DNA from: Pseudomonas sp. UBA4194
GTDB taxonomy: Bacteria > Pseudomonadota > Gammaproteobacteria > Pseudomonadales > Pseudomonadaceae
Assembly (NCBI RefSeq): GCF_002379585.1
Contig: NZ_DFUE01000027.1
Span: forward strand, 40,492-48,395
Length of the DNA stretch: 7,904 nucleotides
Reading direction: 5' to 3'
Shown here: in pieces, positions 6,184-7,904 of the stretch
Numbering within the stretch: the first letter of the stretch is position 1
Layout: every line of letters begins with the position of its first letter
Translations under genes and position numbers: made by a program
Notes under the pieces: generated by a model
Databases searched by the model: none
Seen by the model: only the letters and a program-made list of their open reading frames with translations
What the model was told of the DNA's origin: nothing

Positions 6184-6267
6184 GGCGCGATGGACGGCAA
6201 TGGCACTGGGATCGACATAACCGGGGTAACATAGGCACCAGTCGAACATTTTACTCGGGAGTCCTCG

Positions 6268-6546
6268 ATGACCCAGATCAGCGTTGAGCGCAAACATAAC
6301 CTGGGACGTGAAGCGGCCCGGCAGAAAGCCGAAGTGGTGGTGGACAAGCTGGTGGAGCGCTATGACGTGCAGGCCACCTGGCAGGGCGATACCGTGGCGG
6401 TCAAGCGCAGCGGCGCCCAGGGCACGGTAAAGATCGATGACGACGCGATTCGCATCGACCTGAAGCTGGGCATGATGCTGTCGATGATGAGCGGGACGAT
6501 TCAGAGCGAGATCGAGAAGGCGTTGGACAAGGCGCTGGCGGCGTAG
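6268..6546 (+). CDS. Small polyhydroxyalkanoic acid system protein (PHA_gran_rgn family)
   Basis: This 92-aa protein resembles the small family annotated as 'polyhydroxyalkanoic acid system protein' (PHA_gran_rgn), which is found beside phasin genes and has no proven biochemical role. It starts MTQISVERKHNLGREAARQKAE, a charged helix pattern. A predicted beta-rich middle follows (VQATWQGDTVAVKRSG...GTVKIDDDAIRIDLKLG, about 34-68), then a Met-rich short helix (MMLSMMSG) and a C-terminal amphipathic helix (IQSEIEKALDKALAA). There is no signal peptide or clear membrane span, so it is probably cytoplasmic or granule-associated. GGGAG lies 6 nt before the ATG. It is divergent from ubiE (143 bp between starts) and upstream of phaI on the same strand, separated by a possible terminator. 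The family call is by recognition of the pattern and context and is not confirmed by a search. Confidence 0.75.
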   Translation: MTQISVERKHNLGREAARQKAEVVVDKLVERYDVQATWQGDTVAVKRSGAQGTVKIDDDAIRIDLKLGMMLSMMSGTIQSEIEKALDKALAA

Positions 6547-6592
6547 GCTGGATTGAGGTGGCCGGCTGGGTGACCGTGGTGATCGGTCCCCT

Positions 6593-6621
6593 GCGCCCTT
6601 TAGGGTGCCCTTTCTAATTTT
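6593..6621 (+). terminator. Candidate intrinsic terminator between the PHA-system gene and phaI
   Basis: GCGCCC (6593-6598) can pair with GGGTGC (6603-6608), with one G-T wobble and a TTTA loop. It is followed by a broken T-rich run, CCCTTTCTAATTTT, to 6621. It lies 46 nt past the stop codon at 6546. The stem is short and the T-run is interrupted, so termination may be partial. If real, phaI-phaF would be transcribed mainly from its own promoter. Confidence 0.45.
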
Positions 6622-6686
6622 CCCCTCTACTGTGCATCTCAGTCCCCGCCGTTCGTGGGCCCTTCCCCGATATTTCGAGGTGCACC
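6613..6686 (+). promoter_or_regulatory. phaI leader region with candidate -10 and ribosome-binding site
   Basis: TCTAAT at 6613-6618 matches the -10 consensus at 5 of 6 positions but has no good -35 at the right distance, which would suit an activator-dependent promoter. GAGG at 6677-6680 is 6 nt before the phaI ATG and is the likely ribosome-binding site. An imperfect palindrome, CCCCGATATTTCGAGG (6665-6680), covers it. In P. putida the phaI-phaF promoter is known to be controlled by the TetR-type regulator PhaD. I cannot identify a PhaD site here with confidence. Confidence 0.35.
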
Positions 6687-7115
6687 ATGGCTGCTACCCC
6701 CCGCAACAAAGTCGTGATCAAGAAAAAAGTCGAAGCCCAGACCGATGAGGTGCGTTCCTATGCGCGCAAGATCTGGCTGGCTGGACTGGGCGCCTATGCC
6801 AAGGTCGGCAAGGAAGGCGTGAGCTATATCCAGGAACTGATCAAGACCGGCGAGCAGACCGAACGACAAGGCAAGCAGCTGACCGACAAGGAAGTGGTCG
6901 CGGCGAACGCTCAGATCGATTCGGCGAAAACCGAACTGACCGTGGTCAAAGGCAAGGTCGAGACACAACTCGACAAGATCGAGACCGCGTTCGACGGCCG
7001 GGTGGCCAGTGCCCTCAATCGCATCGGCATCCCCTCGCGGCATGACCTGCAGACCCTGTCTGCTAAGCTCGATCAGCTGACGGCACTGGTTGAACGTGTC
7101 GCGCGTAAACAATAA
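6687..7115 (+). CDS. phaI: Phasin PhaI (PHA granule-associated protein)
   Basis: PhaI is a small phasin that coats intracellular medium-chain-length PHA granules and limits their coalescence. The 142-aa protein is close to the usual length of about 139. It has a basic N-terminus (NKVVIKKKVEAQ), then the phasin segment KIWLAGLGAYAKVGKEG (28-44) that places the hydrophobic face on the granule. A long amphipathic helix follows (about 45-105). The motif ETAFDGRVASALNRIGIPSR (99-118) precedes a C-terminal leucine heptad helix (LQTLSAKLDQLTALVERVA, 121-139), probably for oligomerisation. It is clearly paralogous to the N-terminal part of PhaF, 10 nt downstream. The PhaI identity follows from size, lack of a Lys/Ala/Pro tail and gene order. 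There is no signal peptide, so it is cytoplasmic. Confidence 0.92.
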   Translation: MAATPRNKVVIKKKVEAQTDEVRSYARKIWLAGLGAYAKVGKEGVSYIQELIKTGEQTERQGKQLTDKEVVAANAQIDSAKTELTVVKGKVETQLDKIETAFDGRVASALNRIGIPSRHDLQTLSAKLDQLTALVERVARKQ

Positions 7116-7119
7116 GGAG
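7114..7119 (+). promoter_or_regulatory. phaF ribosome-binding site that decides the start
   Basis: AAGGAG, beginning inside the phaI stop codon, is 6 nt before the ATG at 7126. An in-frame ATG at 7090 lies inside phaI and has no comparable site, so 7126 is the better start. It gives the protein beginning MAGKKKDAKEG. Confidence 0.8.
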
Positions 7120-7125
7120 AGTGGG

Positions 7126-7881
7126 ATGGCTGGCAAGAAGAAAGACGCAAAAGAAGGCAGCTCCTGGACCGGCGGGATCGAGAAGTACTCGCGCCAGATC
7201 TGGCTCGCCGGTTTGGGCGCGTACTCGAAAATCAGCAACGACGGCAGCAAGTTGTTCGAGACGCTGGTGAAGGACGGCGAGAAGGCCGAGAAGCAGGTCA
7301 AGGACGAGGTGGATGATCAGGTCGATAGCGTCAAGGCCTCTGCCAACACGGCGAAGTCGCGAGTGGGGGATGTTAAGGATCGCGCCCTGGGCAAGTGGGG
7401 CGAACTGGAGGAGGCGTTCGACAAGCGTTTGAACAGCGCCATCTCGCGGCTGGGCGTGCCGAGCCGCAATGAGGTCAGGGAACTGCACAGCAAGGTCGAT
7501 GCCCTGACCCGGCAGATCGAGAAGCTGACGGGGGCTTCGGCAAGTTCGGTGGCGAGCAAGCCGGCAGCGGTGAGGACCAGGCCAGCGGCCAACGGGGCGG
7601 CGGGTAAACCCGCGACCAAGCCCAGGGCGGCGGCCAAGCCGGCGGCGGCAAAAGCGGCTTCGGCAGCCAAGCCTGCGGTGAAGTCGGTGGTGGCCAAACC
7701 CGCGGCCGCAGCCAAGACGGCAGCCAAGACCGTGACCAAGGCACCGGCGGCGAAGAAGCCTGCTGCGCCGCGTAAACCGGCGGTGAAGAAGGCGGCTTCG
7801 TCAGCCAGTGCTGCTCCAACCCCTGCATCGGCTCCGGCAGCCGGCGCGACAACACCTGCGGCGCCTGCCAGCGAGTCCTGA
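7126..7881 (+). CDS. phaF: Phasin PhaF with histone H1-like tail
   Basis: PhaF is a bifunctional granule protein. Its N-terminal phasin domain binds PHA granules, and its Lys/Ala/Pro-rich C-terminal tail binds DNA non-specifically and helps distribute granules at cell division. The 251-aa length matches known PhaF (about 254). Residues 14-60 carry the phasin block IWLAGLGAYSK (25-35), shared with PhaI. EEAFDKRLNSAISRLGVPSR (95-114) is followed by a short leucine-zipper-like coiled coil (VRELHSKVDALTRQIEKL, 117-134). From about residue 145 to 223 there are about nine KP/RP-containing AKPA-type repeats with many lysines. The last 20 or so residues (PTPASAPAAG...PASES) lack basic residues. It overlaps no other gene, follows phaI by 10 nt and is probably co-transcribed with it. 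PhaD control is known in P. putida but is not shown here. Confidence 0.95.
   Translation: MAGKKKDAKEGSSWTGGIEKYSRQIWLAGLGAYSKISNDGSKLFETLVKDGEKAEKQVKDEVDDQVDSVKASANTAKSRVGDVKDRALGKWGELEEAFDKRLNSAISRLGVPSRNEVRELHSKVDALTRQIEKLTGASASSVASKPAAVRTRPAANGAAGKPATKPRAAAKPAAAKAASAAKPAVKSVVAKPAAAAKTAAKTVTKAPAAKKPAAPRKPAVKKAASSASAAPTPASAPAAGATTPAAPASES
7558..7797 (+). repeat. AAKP-type low-complexity coding repeat in phaF
   Basis: This stretch encodes the lysine/alanine/proline tail of PhaF. Short GCC-AAG-CC-type units recur irregularly, for example at 7632-7643, 7668-7676 and 7692-7700, and give SKPA, GKPA, AKPA, KKPA and RKPA. The repeats are degenerate at DNA level, so slippage could change their number between strains. 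Confidence 0.75.
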
Positions 7882-7887
7882 GTCGCC

Positions 7888-7904
7888 TGGTCCCCTCACC
7901 CCAA
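7888..7904. repeat. Partial inverted copy of the left-edge stem-loop element
   Basis: The 16 bases at 7888-7903 are the exact reverse complement of 33-48. The start of this copy lies 7 nt after the phaF stop, and the window ends before the expected hairpin. Relative to the gene it follows, it is in the same orientation as the copy after rsmE. The rest of the element is assumed, not seen. Confidence 0.65.

Noticed and set aside
6201..6216. Sigma-54-like TGGCAC upstream of the small PHA-system gene
   Set aside because: The -24-like TGGCAC is present, but the required GC at the -12 element is missing (TCGA at the expected position).
7090..7125. Earlier in-frame start for phaF inside phaI
   Set aside because: It would add 12 residues overlapping the conserved PhaI end and lacks a good ribosome-binding site, while AAGGAG precedes 7126 at ideal spacing.
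6639..7301. 220-aa open frame on the minus strand opposite phaI-phaF
   Set aside because: It is antisense to two recognised phasin genes and spans their junction. There is no supporting motif.

Overview
The window looks like chromosomal DNA of a Pseudomonas species (gammaproteobacterium, high GC). The evidence is the gene content and order: a ubiE-ubiJ-ubiB / tatABC block carrying hisI and hisE, placed next to a phaI-phaF phasin pair from the medium-chain-length polyhydroxyalkanoate (PHA) locus. I cannot assign a species from sequence alone.

Left and centre (about 71-6124), minus strand: nine tightly packed genes read right to left as ubiE, ubiJ, ubiB, hisI, hisE, tatA, tatB, tatC and an rsmE-family methyltransferase. 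Most junctions overlap by 1-8 nt or are separated by 3-52 nt, so this is probably one operon or a few overlapping transcription units. It combines ubiquinone biosynthesis (C-methylation by UbiE, lipid-carrier factor UbiJ, atypical kinase/ATPase UbiB), two histidine-pathway steps (HisE pyrophosphohydrolase, HisI cyclohydrolase), the complete twin-arginine translocase (TatA, TatB, TatC) and a 16S rRNA m3U1498 methyltransferase-like SPOUT protein. The order ubiE-ubiJ-ubiB-tatABC is the one known from E. coli. Here hisI-hisE sits in the middle, and an rsmE-like gene stands where E. coli has tatD.

Right (about 6268-7881), plus strand: a divergent cluster with a 92-aa PHA-system protein, phasin PhaI and phasin PhaF. 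PhaF carries a long Lys/Ala/Pro histone-H1-like tail. PhaI and PhaF share a phasin core and are spaced as a two-gene unit. A 143-bp divergent intergenic region (6125-6267) separates the two halves and holds a plausible ubiE promoter. A candidate terminator lies between the 92-aa gene and phaI.

Edges: a GC-rich stem-loop element follows rsmE at the left edge. The beginning of an inverted copy follows phaF at the right edge, cut by the window end. Relative to the gene it follows, each copy has the same orientation. I see no CRISPR array, tRNA, rRNA or insertion sequence. All genes appear intact. The window is mostly well-known housekeeping and PHA-granule genes. The least understood items are the divergent RsmE paralogue, the small PHA-system protein and the repeated 3'-end element.
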